Of a stretch of 29,142 bases of DNA, positions 1 to 8,356 are shown one piece after another. The stretch is from a virus. The translations under genes were made by a program, and so were the position numbers. The stretch is taken from positions 1 through 29,142 of IMG/VR virus record IMGVR_UViG_3300017991_005540; one strand, written 5' to 3'. The notes under the pieces were generated by a model that did no database searches, was not told the origin of the DNA, and was given only the letters and a program-made list of their open reading frames with translations. Positions within the stretch are counted from its first letter, which is position 1; each line of letters opens with the position of its first letter.

Positions 1-456
1 ATTAACTTAAATATCAATGAATCGTTAGGTATTGTTGAAAATGCGAATTTAGGTTTTACTATCTTAAGCATAAATGTTAATGATACCATTACCGTAGCGG
101 AGCGAGATACTGTTAGCCTAAAAGAAGATTTCAGTAATTTTCTTAGGGGTTATCCTTATGTTGAAGTATCGATGACCAAAGTTACCTCGATAGAATTTGA
201 ATCTGGCCACGAGCAGATTTTAGATAGGTGGGGTAGAGATAAGAAGCAATTTAAAATTACTTTACCAGTAGCCCAAAAGGATGATGCTACTCCCGTTAGA
301 GATTTCTATATCAGGAATATTGGTAAAACTTTCTTTTTTACCGAACCTATCGACTCTGTGAGATATACAGTAAGGTTTGCAGATAAGGGATATAATCTTG
401 AGAGAAGGCATTATGAAACTTATTTTGCGAAGATTACTTTGATAGAGGTATTTTAA
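1..456 (+). CDS. gpM-like minor tail protein, 5'-truncated at window edge
   Basis: The frame is open from base 1, so the real start lies upstream; an internal ATG at 172 is in the same frame. From about residue 58 the protein resembles the lambda gpM/DUF2460 group of tail-tip proteins: an RWGRD-type segment, a run ending in FYIRNIGKTFFFTEPID, then RYTVRFAD and a final beta strand. gpM-type proteins sit between the tail tube and tip, and gene order M-L-(K-I)-J is typical. The N-terminal part visible here is not gpM-like: it holds about two copies of a 20-residue beta repeat (INVNDTITVAERDTVSL) that recurs in the tail protein at 1076-1879. The stop overlaps the next ATG as TAATG, implying translational coupling. 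The family call rests on pattern and gene order, not on a search. Confidence 0.72.
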   Translation: MNLNINESLGIVENANLGFTILSINVNDTITVAERDTVSLKEDFSNFLRGYPYVEVSMTKVTSIEFESGHEQILDRWGRDKKQFKITLPVAQKDDATPVRDFYIRNIGKTFFFTEPIDSVRYTVRFADKGYNLERRHYETYFAKITLIEVF

Positions 457-1076
457 TGAAATCAGTAGCGGGCGTTTTCAAGCAAGAGAAGAATAGGATA
501 GGAGAGAGAATCACCCCGATATATCTTTACTCCATAAGGTATGATGCTGTCTCTAATTCTTGGCTTCGATGGACGGATTTTGCTTCAGCAGTTACATTTG
601 ATAGTATCACCTATGAGCCACAAGTCATAAAACATAACTTTATAAAAGAAAGTTTATCAGGGAAAATAGAAAGGGTACGGATAAATATAGGTAATCTGGA
701 TAGTACTATCCAATATTATTTGGATACGTATGACGGGCTTCGGGGCAAGTATGCTACTATTAAACTTGTGTGGAACGAAACGCTTGATGATTCTAATGCT
801 TTTCTTGAGGATGAATTTTCAATTCAGAGTAGCAAATCAGACAGGAAACAGGCTCAGTTAATTCTTTCATCTAATTTAGATGTAGTTGATGTTAAATTAC
901 CCCGATGCGTATTTTCACGATACCGATGCAGGTTTATATTTAAGGGTAGTGATTGCGGATATTCTGGTGCAGAATCATCCTGCGATAATACTTTTAAAAG
1001 GTGTCAAGAAATCGGCAATACTGCTCGGTTCGGTGGATTCCCCGGCATACCTCCCAGATTGATGGTTTTAAAATAA
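456..1076 (+). CDS. gpL-like minor tail protein with C-terminal Cys cluster
   Basis: Resembles lambda minor tail protein L (Phage_min_tail L / DUF2163-like). The N-terminal half is a beta domain with ITPIYLYSIRYD and a segment around residues 65-90 (SGKIERVRINIGNLD) typical of the family. The C-terminal end has the diagnostic pattern: CRFIFKGSDCGYSG, then SCDNTFKRC, then GNTARFGGFPGIP. In lambda gpL four cysteines in this region bind an iron-sulfur cluster; the four equivalent cysteines are present here, with one more just upstream (LPRC). It starts at ATG 456, overlapping the upstream stop, with GAGG about 10 bases upstream. It ends TAATG into the next gene. No separate gpK (NlpC/P60) or gpI homolog follows, unlike lambda. 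Confidence 0.85.
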   Translation: MKSVAGVFKQEKNRIGERITPIYLYSIRYDAVSNSWLRWTDFASAVTFDSITYEPQVIKHNFIKESLSGKIERVRINIGNLDSTIQYYLDTYDGLRGKYATIKLVWNETLDDSNAFLEDEFSIQSSKSDRKQAQLILSSNLDVVDVKLPRCVFSRYRCRFIFKGSDCGYSGAESSCDNTFKRCQEIGNTARFGGFPGIPPRLMVLK

Positions 1077-1879
1077 TGTATAGACGGACTAAAACTTGGC
1101 AAGATTTAATCATTGCATCGCAGGCTGAAAGTGGATGGGAAAATACCATCACTCTCAATTATCCTTGTATAGATTTTAGGTGCGTCTTGCAGGGGTATGG
1201 ATGGAAAGCTAATGCGAGTGATGAAAACTTGGTGGTTAATTATAAAGGAAGATATGATTGTTATTACCGTATATCTGGCGGTGGGGCTTGGACTAAATTT
1301 GCTACTGTTATTTCAGAAAGAGCTGGTTATTCCGATAGTAATGTTTATAAAGATTCATATATCACATTGGGAGTTGTTGCTGAGAATACATACGAAATAA
1401 AAATTGTAGCTGCTGATGCCGAGAAATTCACAGCTTGGGGTGGAACACTTGAAGGAATTTCATCGGGAGGCCAGTTTTGGTCAAGCGGTAAGATGAGGTC
1501 TCTTAAGCCTTATGAAATAAGTGTCAGCGAGGATATAGATATTAGTGAGTTTGCTTATGGCGGAAAAGAATTACTTGAAGCGTCTATTTACAGCGAAGTG
1601 ACTATTGTTGAATCAGCAGAAATATTAGTTCCTTATTTTTCTGTTTATGATGAAGTGACAATTACTGAAAATATTGAGTTAATACACGAGCATTTAATTG
1701 ATACATTCGAGAGTATTACGATAACTGAAAATTTTGAAAAATTGTATCATTATTATCCTATGTTTTTTGAGATATTATCGGTTGAGGAGTATATAGAATT
1801 TTTAATATCGCCACCTTCGTTGCTTCCTCAATATGAAGAAATAGGAGTAATAGAAACAGCTACTTTAAGTGTAGTATAG
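1076..1879 (+). CDS. tail protein with C-terminal beta repeats
   Basis: I chose the ATG at 1076, which overlaps the gpL stop (TAATG), rather than the longer open frame from 1001. The product is 267 residues. The N-terminal 150 residues are a beta-rich domain without a recognisable family (GRYDCYYRISGGGAWTKF looks like an Ig- or jelly-roll-type strand pair). The C-terminal 115 residues consist of about six degenerate repeats of some 20 residues: EISVSEDIDISEF, EVTIVESAEILV, EVTITENIELI, SITITENFEKL, EILSVEEYIEFL and EIGVIETATLSV. The same repeat type occurs at the N terminus of the gpM-like protein. Its place between gpL and J is where lambda has K and I, so a tail-tip accessory or exposed decoration role is likely. 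It is acidic in the repeats and has no peptidase motif. Confidence 0.72.
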   Translation: MYRRTKTWQDLIIASQAESGWENTITLNYPCIDFRCVLQGYGWKANASDENLVVNYKGRYDCYYRISGGGAWTKFATVISERAGYSDSNVYKDSYITLGVVAENTYEIKIVAADAEKFTAWGGTLEGISSGGQFWSSGKMRSLKPYEISVSEDIDISEFAYGGKELLEASIYSEVTIVESAEILVPYFSVYDEVTITENIELIHEHLIDTFESITITENFEKLYHYYPMFFEILSVEEYIEFLISPPSLLPQYEEIGVIETATLSVV

Positions 1880-1886
1880 AGGTATT

Positions 1887-4800
1887 ATGAGTTTAGATAT
1901 TTTATTTGCAGAATTAACAAGTTCACAGCTTACTCCAACTGACATTATTCTAATGGAGTCTATGCCAGAGGATATGGAAGATTCCCCGACTTACGGGTGG
2001 AACGGAGCTTTGATGAGAGCCATTGTCGGCGGGCCTTTGCCTGTGGTTTATGGTAGGCATATAGTAGCTCCTAATGTAATCAATGTCTACATAGAGGAAG
2101 GGGAAAATGAAACCCTTAATATACTTGTAGCTTTATGCGAAGGCGAAATAGAAAGTATCAGTAATGTTAAGCTTAATGGCTCTCCCCTTGAAGAATTTTA
2201 TGGTGAGGCATCTGGCGACCCTTACGGAGAAAATGCAGAGGTAACAACCAGACTTGGAACATCAAACCAATCTATAATTGAAAATTTCGGTGATATACAC
2301 AATGTATATTCCGATAATACCATTTTAGAGCAGAGTTCAAGTTATACTTATACCACTACGGGAACGGCTGTTGAGTGTTTTAGATTATGTTTTAATATGA
2401 CCTCCCTTTATCAGCTTGATAGTGAGTGGAATCATGTCGGGTGGTATTATGCGGTGCAGATAGAGTATAGGGTTAATGGTACATCTGATTGGACTTTTGC
2501 GGGTATTCACGAATTTAACGGCTTGATGGAAACGCAGTTTAACAGATACTTCAAGTCAGAATATCTTACTCCTGAAAAATATGATATTCGGGTAACCAAA
2601 GTATCTTCCGACCAAGATGGTGAGCATTACGGAGTATTGAGTTTATCAAGCGTTGATGAGATTACCACTCAAGATTTAAGCTATCCTTCAACGGCTTTAT
2701 TGGGATTAAGATTAGTTGCTTCTGAATCTCTCGCTAACGCTTTACCCAATATCACAGCAGTAGTAACAGGCACTAAAGTCAGAACGCCTGATGTTCAGGA
2801 CGGCTCGGGTGACTCTGTATCTTGGGAAGATTATTACTGGGATTCTACATCTGAAGTATTCAAAAAGTTATCAAATGACGGCACTTTAGTTTGGGATGGC
2901 TCGAGTTATGTCACAGCTTGGTCTGGTAATCCCGCTTGGTGTATTCGAGACCTATTGACTAATACCAGATATGGTTTAGGGCAATATATATCTTCAAGCA
3001 ATATTGATGAAGATTCTTTCTTAGCTTCAGCAAAGTATTTTGATGAGGGTGTTGATAATTTAGATGGGAATAAGGAAAAGAGGATGATGCTTGATATAGT
3101 TCTTGATTCCTCAATGTCTGCTCTTGATGCTCTTTATAAGCTTTGTTCGACCTGTCGAGGATTGCTTTATATATCGTCAGGTAAGATAAGATTAACCGTA
3201 GAAAAACAAGTTGATGCTTCATACACTTTTAATATGACAAGTATAGTTGCTGATTCTTTTGCTATAAACTATGCATCTAAATCATCTACTCCTAATATAT
3301 TAACCCTTCAATATGCTAATGTTGATAAAGATTATCAAATGGATGAATACGAAATAGGGAATGAAGAATCTTTGGTCGATGGAGAAATAGAAAGACAAAA
3401 GAAAATTCAATTTATAGGTTGCACGAGGTTATCACAGGCACTTCGAGAAGGCAATATTTTAATGAAGAAATTAAAATACCAGACGAAGCAGATTAAATTT
3501 ATAGCGGGTATGGGAGCAATAAATTTACAGCCCGGTGATGTTATCAATTTTCAGCATGACTTACCTCAATGGGGTGAGGGTGGTAGAGTCCAAGCTCAAT
3601 CAACTACTACTTTAGTTAAACTTGATAAAACTGTGACCTTGGATGTAGGACAGACTTACGAAATAGAGGTGAGGAGTTCCATCACCGATACAATAGAAAA
3701 GCGGACAGTATCCGAATCACCGGGCTCGTATTCTGAATTAACCGTCTCAAGTGCTTTTTCATTTGTTCCTTCTGTTAATGATGAGTGGAGTTTCGGAGTC
3801 CAGAATCATGCTTACGAGCAATTCAGGGTAAGGAGTATTCAAAGAAGGCATAAAGACGGGGAAATTAGTATTGATGCTATTCTCTATGACGAAAATGTTT
3901 ATGACTATTCTGGGGTTACTATTCCCGAGGATGAATTTAAGTATCTCACTCTTGAAATTCCAGATGTCACTAATCTAATTGTAAAAGAGGAAACTACCAG
4001 ACTTCCTGACGGGAAGATTGATATAGCTATAAATATATCATATACGAAGCCATCAGTAAGTTCGAGGTGGGTTAAAAAGGCTACTTCTTTTTTAATCTAT
4101 TTATCTGATGATGACGGAAAGTCTTGGGGTAGCAATATCGGGGAAACTGATAAAGATTTCTTTACCATTAAAAAGCCGTTTGCGGTAGGTAGAAGATATG
4201 TAGTAGCGGTAGTATCGAAAACAGAGGAAGGGGAATCTAAAGTACCGTCTAATAGTCCTCAATATGCAATAACTATTGAAGGATGGAAACAAGCACCTAA
4301 TAATGTCTCAAATTTTTCTTACACTTTTACTGACGAGATACTTCTTACTTGGGATAAAAATACTGATTCAGACTTAGCGGGCTATGAAATAAGATTAAAT
4401 AATGACAACTGGGGTTCTGATGATTCTAACTTGGTATGGCGAGGTAAAGCCGATAGTTATACCATAGTTAGACCAACGGCTCGGGATGGTATTACCTATC
4501 TCATAAAAGCATATAATACTTCGGGTACTTACTCTCCCGAGGCCGCTTATTTACAGCCTGTTAATGCTATGCCGTCTGCACCATCACTACTGGTTACCAA
4601 TTTATTCCAGAAAGCATTTCTGATGTGGAACGATTTAAGTGATGCTGATTTAGTTGAGTATGAAATTTGGGAAAATGATTCTGACACTTGGACAGGAACG
4701 GAAACGGGAAATGAAGCTCTCTTAAGTAAGGCTCAAGGTACATCTATAACAGTAATTATAAATTATTCTACTACCTATTATCGTATCAGAGGAGTTGATA

Positions 4801-6503
4801 AATTCGGTGAAGGCCATTGGTCTAATTCAGTATCAGCAGACCAGATAAATATCGAGGGAGGACAAATCGGGCCTGATTCCATAAGTGAGACTCATATTCA
4901 GGATGATTCTATAACTACCCCTAAACTTGTAGCTTCATCGGTGATAGCTGCTAAGATAGCTGCTAATTCTATTACTGCCGAAAAATTGGATGTTTCTTGT
5001 TTATCTGCTATCTCTGCTAATATTGGATGCGTTACTTCGGGAACAATAGTAGGTACTGTAATCAAAACTTCAAATGAGTGTTGTCGAATAGAATTATACG
5101 GCTCAGGCTTATATTCATACGATACAAGCGGTAATTTAACTGTCAAAATAAAAGATGGCCAGATGTGTTTAGTAGATGCTACCTGCGATGAGTGCTATTC
5201 ATATTTAGACCACGGCCAGTTAAAATTTAATCACCCCTACGGCTCGGTGCCTTATGTAAAAAGAATTTGTGCGGGTACTGCCTGTGCGGGTTCTACTGTA
5301 ACTTTGTGTCAATGGTATGAACAACCTCAAGTTCAAATGGGTGTTCGACATTTGATGTCTTATCAATCAGATTATTGTGCCTCTTGTCAAGAGTGGTGTG
5401 TATATGCTGATAATTTTGCTTATTATGATAATGGTAGCGGTGATTTTGGTTGGACTTTTGATGTTCACGCTAAACTTGTTACTTCTGGCGGTACTCGGGA
5501 TGAGTGTATTTATTTAGTAGATTTTGATGTGACTAAAGTTACTGGCGTTAATACCTGTCAAGTACTGGTTAAAGAAATGTGGCAGTTATGGTGTAATGCA
5601 GCAGCTCCGGCTAACTATTACTACGGGCATAGCTGTTTTGATATAAGATATCGAGTATGCGGTTGCGGTGTCTGGTGTAATTGTTCATTAGAATATTGTC
5701 AACCTCACTCGACTATATCAGAATTGAAATGTACCCAAGTAGTTTGTCATACTGTTAATTTCGGATGCTCTGATGAGTGGGAAATTCAACTACACGAAAA
5801 TGCCTTTCAATGGGTGGATTCGGGCTTAGAAGCAGGTACTACTGTATGCTGTAATTGTTGTTACGATAGTTCTGGTAATGATAGTTCAAGTCTTGGTTTA
5901 TGTTCGCCTGTTACTGGAAGTCCTCACACTTGCGAAGCTTGCGATAATATGTGCGTTAATGTTCCCTTTGATTCCTCGGGTAAAACTATCCTCTGTTGGT
6001 GTCAAGGAATGTGCTACGATAGTTGTTTTTGTCATCAGACCGAGCAATGGTGTGCGGATGAAGCAACAGCCAGTTGGCAGTTAAATGCTACAAGTGCCTT
6101 ATGTGCCAGATTTTGTAATTACGAAACGGTCCATAACGATTATTGTCATTATGAAGGTTGCGTTCAGAATACTTGTTGCGGTAACCCTTGGTATTGTTCA
6201 GATGTTTGTAATTTTGTAAGTGGATTTTATTATTCTGATTATTGTGATGATATATGCTTCTGCACCTATTTAAGATTAAAGAGTTCTGGCCCTCACGGTA
6301 ATCCTTATTATCCTTGGAGAGGTTGCGGATGGATTGTAGCTTCGGTTTGCTGTGTCTGGCAGAGAATTTGGTGGGAAGAACAGCAGGGAGCAGCAGGGTG
6401 CTGTAAATATGAAAAATTTTATTCAAGTACGGAAACTACTGGCAGTGAAACCGTACTTGATAGTGGTGGCGATGTCAATTATCTGGCTATCGCTTATAGT
6501 TAA
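1887..6503 (+). CDS. J-like tail tip / host specificity protein, Cys-rich C terminus
   Basis: A 1538-residue central tip protein of the lambda J type. Residues about 48-70 carry the hallmark GGPLPVVYGRHIVAPNVINV. A segment near 470 (TPNILTLQYANVDKDYQMDEY) and the tip-ring region up to about 690 follow the family. Three fibronectin-III-like domains lie near 692-790, 802-890 and 895-985. Then comes the linker GGQIGPDSISETHIQDDSIT with SISAN-type repeats, as in the DUF1983-type stalk. Residues 1038-1506 hold about 55 cysteines, including several CC pairs and CxC motifs, while residues 1-1037 have 7. The C-terminal part should be the receptor-binding tip. The RBS AGAGG precedes ATG 1887. High cysteine suggests disulfide or metal cross-linking of the exposed tip (inference). 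No reverse transcriptase or template repeat for a diversity-generating system is in the window. Confidence 0.9.
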   Translation: MSLDILFAELTSSQLTPTDIILMESMPEDMEDSPTYGWNGALMRAIVGGPLPVVYGRHIVAPNVINVYIEEGENETLNILVALCEGEIESISNVKLNGSPLEEFYGEASGDPYGENAEVTTRLGTSNQSIIENFGDIHNVYSDNTILEQSSSYTYTTTGTAVECFRLCFNMTSLYQLDSEWNHVGWYYAVQIEYRVNGTSDWTFAGIHEFNGLMETQFNRYFKSEYLTPEKYDIRVTKVSSDQDGEHYGVLSLSSVDEITTQDLSYPSTALLGLRLVASESLANALPNITAVVTGTKVRTPDVQDGSGDSVSWEDYYWDSTSEVFKKLSNDGTLVWDGSSYVTAWSGNPAWCIRDLLTNTRYGLGQYISSSNIDEDSFLASAKYFDEGVDNLDGNKEKRMMLDIVLDSSMSALDALYKLCSTCRGLLYISSGKIRLTVEKQVDASYTFNMTSIVADSFAINYASKSSTPNILTLQYANVDKDYQMDEYEIGNEESLVDGEIERQKKIQFIGCTRLSQALREGNILMKKLKYQTKQIKFIAGMGAINLQPGDVINFQHDLPQWGEGGRVQAQSTTTLVKLDKTVTLDVGQTYEIEVRSSITDTIEKRTVSESPGSYSELTVSSAFSFVPSVNDEWSFGVQNHAYEQFRVRSIQRRHKDGEISIDAILYDENVYDYSGVTIPEDEFKYLTLEIPDVTNLIVKEETTRLPDGKIDIAINISYTKPSVSSRWVKKATSFLIYLSDDDGKSWGSNIGETDKDFFTIKKPFAVGRRYVVAVVSKTEEGESKVPSNSPQYAITIEGWKQAPNNVSNFSYTFTDEILLTWDKNTDSDLAGYEIRLNNDNWGSDDSNLVWRGKADSYTIVRPTARDGITYLIKAYNTSGTYSPEAAYLQPVNAMPSAPSLLVTNLFQKAFLMWNDLSDADLVEYEIWENDSDTWTGTETGNEALLSKAQGTSITVIINYSTTYYRIRGVDKFGEGHWSNSVSADQINIEGGQIGPDSISETHIQDDSITTPKLVASSVIAAKIAANSITAEKLDVSCLSAISANIGCVTSGTIVGTVIKTSNECCRIELYGSGLYSYDTSGNLTVKIKDGQMCLVDATCDECYSYLDHGQLKFNHPYGSVPYVKRICAGTACAGSTVTLCQWYEQPQVQMGVRHLMSYQSDYCASCQEWCVYADNFAYYDNGSGDFGWTFDVHAKLVTSGGTRDECIYLVDFDVTKVTGVNTCQVLVKEMWQLWCNAAAPANYYYGHSCFDIRYRVCGCGVWCNCSLEYCQPHSTISELKCTQVVCHTVNFGCSDEWEIQLHENAFQWVDSGLEAGTTVCCNCCYDSSGNDSSSLGLCSPVTGSPHTCEACDNMCVNVPFDSSGKTILCWCQGMCYDSCFCHQTEQWCADEATASWQLNATSALCARFCNYETVHNDYCHYEGCVQNTCCGNPWYCSDVCNFVSGFYYSDYCDDICFCTYLRLKSSGPHGNPYYPWRGCGWIVASVCCVWQRIWWEEQQGAAGCCKYEKFYSSTETTGSETVLDSGGDVNYLAIAYS

Positions 6504-6517
6504 TACGGAGGTGTCAA

Positions 6518-7603
6518 ATGTTACTGGAGGAAAGACTTGTCAGCAATGCTGACAATATCGTGCTCATTGTCAAAGGCGGAATAGGAAGAAATATTATGGC
6601 TACTGCGGTGGTTCGGGCTATTAAAAAAGCTTATCCTGATAAGCCGTTGTCAGTTATAGCAGGTTGTCCAGATGTATTTCTTAGAAGTCCTCATATTAAA
6701 AGAGTTATGAGGATGGGTCAATCTGTTTATTTCTTTCAGGATTTTATGCTCGACAAGAAAACTATATTCTTAGATGTTGAGCCTTATCATCATTTTGACT
6801 ACATCTATAATCGAAGGCATTTTGTTGAGTGTTGGTGTGATATGCTCGGTATTCCCAATGACGGGATATACCCCGAGATTCACTTCAGCGAGTCAGAGAA
6901 ACGGATGGCTCAGTTGTTCCTTGAAAAATTTGATAGGCCTATGGTCCTTTTACAGCATTGCGGGGGAAAATTCCCGAAAGATAAGACCGAGAAAGAAGAT
7001 ATTATCAGCAGAGCAGGGATGTATAGAAGGGATTTACCCAAAGAAGAAGTAGATAAATTAGTTGATGAGCTGATAAAAATGGGCTATATGGTGGGTTCGG
7101 TTCAGCATGAAAATCAATATTGCCCGGCAAAAGCAGAAAAGATAAATTTTCCAGTTAGGGCTATTATTGCTTTGGGATTATTTAGCAAAGGTTTTATAGG
7201 TATTGACAGCTTCCTGATGCACGGCATGGCTGCTATTAAATCTAAAGGAGTAGTCTGTTGGGGAGGAACGCATCCATCAGCATTGAGTTATCCTCATTTT
7301 GATAATTTAATGCGTAAAGTTTGTCCTACTCCGATGTGTCATAGGCCTAATAGCTATTTATTTGATGTTGAGCCTACTGGCTTTATGTGGGATTGTCCGC
7401 ATGACGCCAAGTGTATGAAATATACGGCAAAACAAATATTGGAAGCTTTCAAAAAGAGATTTGGAGGGAAAGATGGCGGAGGAAAGATTACTGATAATCA
7501 AAAGGGAAAGGCTCGCAAAAAAGAAAAAAGACTTGATACAAACTCTGGTGGTTCTGGAAAATCAGGTCGAACAAGTGAAAGGGCAGCTTGCCCTTGTAAA
7601 TGA
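6518..7603 (+). CDS. GT9-family (heptosyltransferase-like) glycosyltransferase
   Basis: GT-B fold glycosyltransferase of family 9, the group of ADP-heptose:LPS heptosyltransferases. Residues 13-45 show the N-terminal Rossmann signature IVLIVKGGIGRNIMATAVVR and AIKKAYPDKPLSVIAG. The C-terminal domain carries GFIGIDSFLMHGMAAIKSKG and VVCWGGTHPSALSYPHFDN, which correspond to the nucleotide-sugar binding and GT9 C-terminal motifs. The start has a good SD (GGAGGTG, 6507-6513). The gene sits between the tail tip gene and the lysis cassette, so it could modify host surface glycans or a virion protein; the substrate cannot be read. The last 45 or so residues are basic and low in complexity and are read in a second frame by the next gene, so the functional protein may end near residue 315. 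Confidence 0.82.
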   Translation: MLLEERLVSNADNIVLIVKGGIGRNIMATAVVRAIKKAYPDKPLSVIAGCPDVFLRSPHIKRVMRMGQSVYFFQDFMLDKKTIFLDVEPYHHFDYIYNRRHFVECWCDMLGIPNDGIYPEIHFSESEKRMAQLFLEKFDRPMVLLQHCGGKFPKDKTEKEDIISRAGMYRRDLPKEEVDKLVDELIKMGYMVGSVQHENQYCPAKAEKINFPVRAIIALGLFSKGFIGIDSFLMHGMAAIKSKGVVCWGGTHPSALSYPHFDNLMRKVCPTPMCHRPNSYLFDVEPTGFMWDCPHDAKCMKYTAKQILEAFKKRFGGKDGGGKITDNQKGKARKKEKRLDTNSGGSGKSGRTSERAACPCK

Positions 7604-7646
7604 AATTGAGAAATGGAAGCCTGATGAGGTTACCTTAGAAAAGTAG
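7473..7646 (+). CDS. small coiled-coil protein overlapping GT9 3' end
   Basis: Start ATG 7473 is preceded by GGAGGG at a good distance, which is why I prefer it to the in-frame ATG at 7461. The 57-residue product is highly charged with a heptad-like stretch (LVVLENQVEQVKGQLALVNEIEKW, residues about 25-48), so a short coiled coil is likely. The first 131 bases overlap the GT9 frame. It leads a run of small genes (7473-8617) that includes membrane proteins and a holin, so a tail-chaperone, fibre-assembly or lysis accessory role is possible. No family recognised. Confidence 0.6.
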   Translation: MAEERLLIIKRERLAKKKKDLIQTLVVLENQVEQVKGQLALVNEIEKWKPDEVTLEK

Positions 7647-7655
7647 AGGTGAATT

Positions 7656-8003
7656 ATGACAAACTTAATGACGCCAGAAATGTGGAAGTTATTACCTCAG
7701 TTTGGATTTGGCATAATCATCACAGCATTATTCTTCTTTTTGCTCAAATGGGTATTGAAACAGCAGGATAAGATTTTAGATAGAGCAGAGAAAAGAGATA
7801 CTGCTTGGCAGGACATTGTAAGCAAAGCTACTCAGGAATTAGATAAGCATACTAATATGGCAGGGGAATTTCACTCGCAAGTAAGAGAAGCACATAATTA
7901 TCAACGAGAGGAACATAAGGAGATATGTCAAATAGCGGGAAAACAAACACAACTTTTGACGGAAGCCGTGACTTTATTGAAGAAGGTGAACGGAAATCAT
8001 TGA
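7656..8003 (+). CDS. membrane-anchored coiled-coil protein (BhlA/UviB-like holin accessory?)
   Basis: This 115-residue protein has one strong N-terminal membrane helix (about residues 13-33, FGFGIIITALFFFLLKWVL). A long charged helix follows (KQQDKILDRAEKRD through EEHKEICQIAGKQTQLLTEAV). This architecture matches BhlA/UviB-type holin-like proteins and other single-TM phage lysis accessory proteins, but I do not see a decisive motif. The RBS GAGGTGA precedes ATG 7656. It lies four genes upstream of a multi-TM holin-like gene, which supports a role at the inner membrane in lysis or its timing. A tail-length or membrane-tethered scaffold role cannot be excluded. Confidence 0.68.
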   Translation: MTNLMTPEMWKLLPQFGFGIIITALFFFLLKWVLKQQDKILDRAEKRDTAWQDIVSKATQELDKHTNMAGEFHSQVREAHNYQREEHKEICQIAGKQTQLLTEAVTLLKKVNGNH

Positions 8004-8010
8004 GGTCAAA

Positions 8011-8277
8011 ATGTTTAAGATTGCCGACAAGAGGGTGGATAATATTATCCACGAAATTGAGAAGTGCAATAAACAGATTCAAGACTCCCATAATCATTAT
8101 GAGAAGATTAGGGATAGGATTGAAGCTAAGTCTGATGCTCTAAAGAAAAGGGCTTGGGCTAAACATACGGCAGAGGTTAAAAGATTACAGATGTTAATAA
8201 AGCATATCAGGACAAATTTCTTGGCTTCATTGAAGCCAGTTGATAATGGTAATAATATAGAAGGTAATGGTGACTAA
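8011..8277 (+). CDS. small basic coiled-coil protein
   Basis: An 88-residue mostly helical protein with no membrane segment. Residues 5-70 (VDNIIHEIEKCNKQIQ through AEVKRLQMLIKHIRT) look like a coiled coil; the C terminus is polar (PVDNGNNIEGNGD). It begins 8 bases after the preceding gene, with GAGGTCA as SD. Its 3' end overlaps a 28-codon membrane protein gene. No family recognised; placement suggests a partner of the neighbouring membrane proteins. Confidence 0.6.
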   Translation: MFKIADKRVDNIIHEIEKCNKQIQDSHNHYEKIRDRIEAKSDALKKRAWAKHTAEVKRLQMLIKHIRTNFLASLKPVDNGNNIEGNGD

Positions 8278-8353
8278 TACGGTGATTGCTATTGGTGTTG
8301 TTATATTCGGCGGTATAGCTGTGGCGGTAGCAATTTTTAAAAGCAGGAGGTAA
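8267..8353 (+). CDS. 28-residue single-TM mini-protein in lysis cassette
   Basis: A very short gene. Start ATG 8267, or GTG at 8270, which is better spaced from the AAGG at 8261-8264. The product is MVTNTVIAIGVVIFGG followed by IAVAVAIFKSRR: one glycine-rich hydrophobic helix with a basic tail, the shape of a mini-holin, antiholin or membrane peptide. Its first codons overlap the end of the upstream gene, and its final AGG AGG TAA doubles as the strong SD for the holin-like gene at 8357, so the two are translationally linked. The overlap architecture and hydrophobic content support a real gene, but the function is inferred from context only. Confidence 0.55.
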   Translation: MVTNTVIAIGVVIFGGIAVAVAIFKSRR

Positions 8354-8356
8354 GCT

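Noticed and set aside
1001-1075. Upstream extension of the tail protein gene to ATG 1001
   Set aside because: It would overlap the conserved gpL Cys cluster coding region in another frame; the TAATG junction at 1074-1078 is the natural start.
5878-6084. 68-codon frame inside the Cys-rich part of J
   Set aside because: Shadow of TGT/TGC-rich codons read in another frame (many Val/Leu); no start signals.
4998-6404. Cys-rich segment as the product of a frameshift, reassigned stop or diversity-generating retroelement
   Set aside because: The frame joins smoothly to family-like sequence (YADNF, GGDVNYLAIAYS end), stops are standard throughout, and no reverse transcriptase or template repeat is visible here; a retroelement elsewhere in the genome cannot be excluded.
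6352-6552. 66-codon plus-strand frame with a hydrophobic stretch across the J gene end
   Set aside because: No SD before its ATG, mostly inside the J gene, and overlapping the GT9 start; hydrophobicity is a by-product of the alternate frame.
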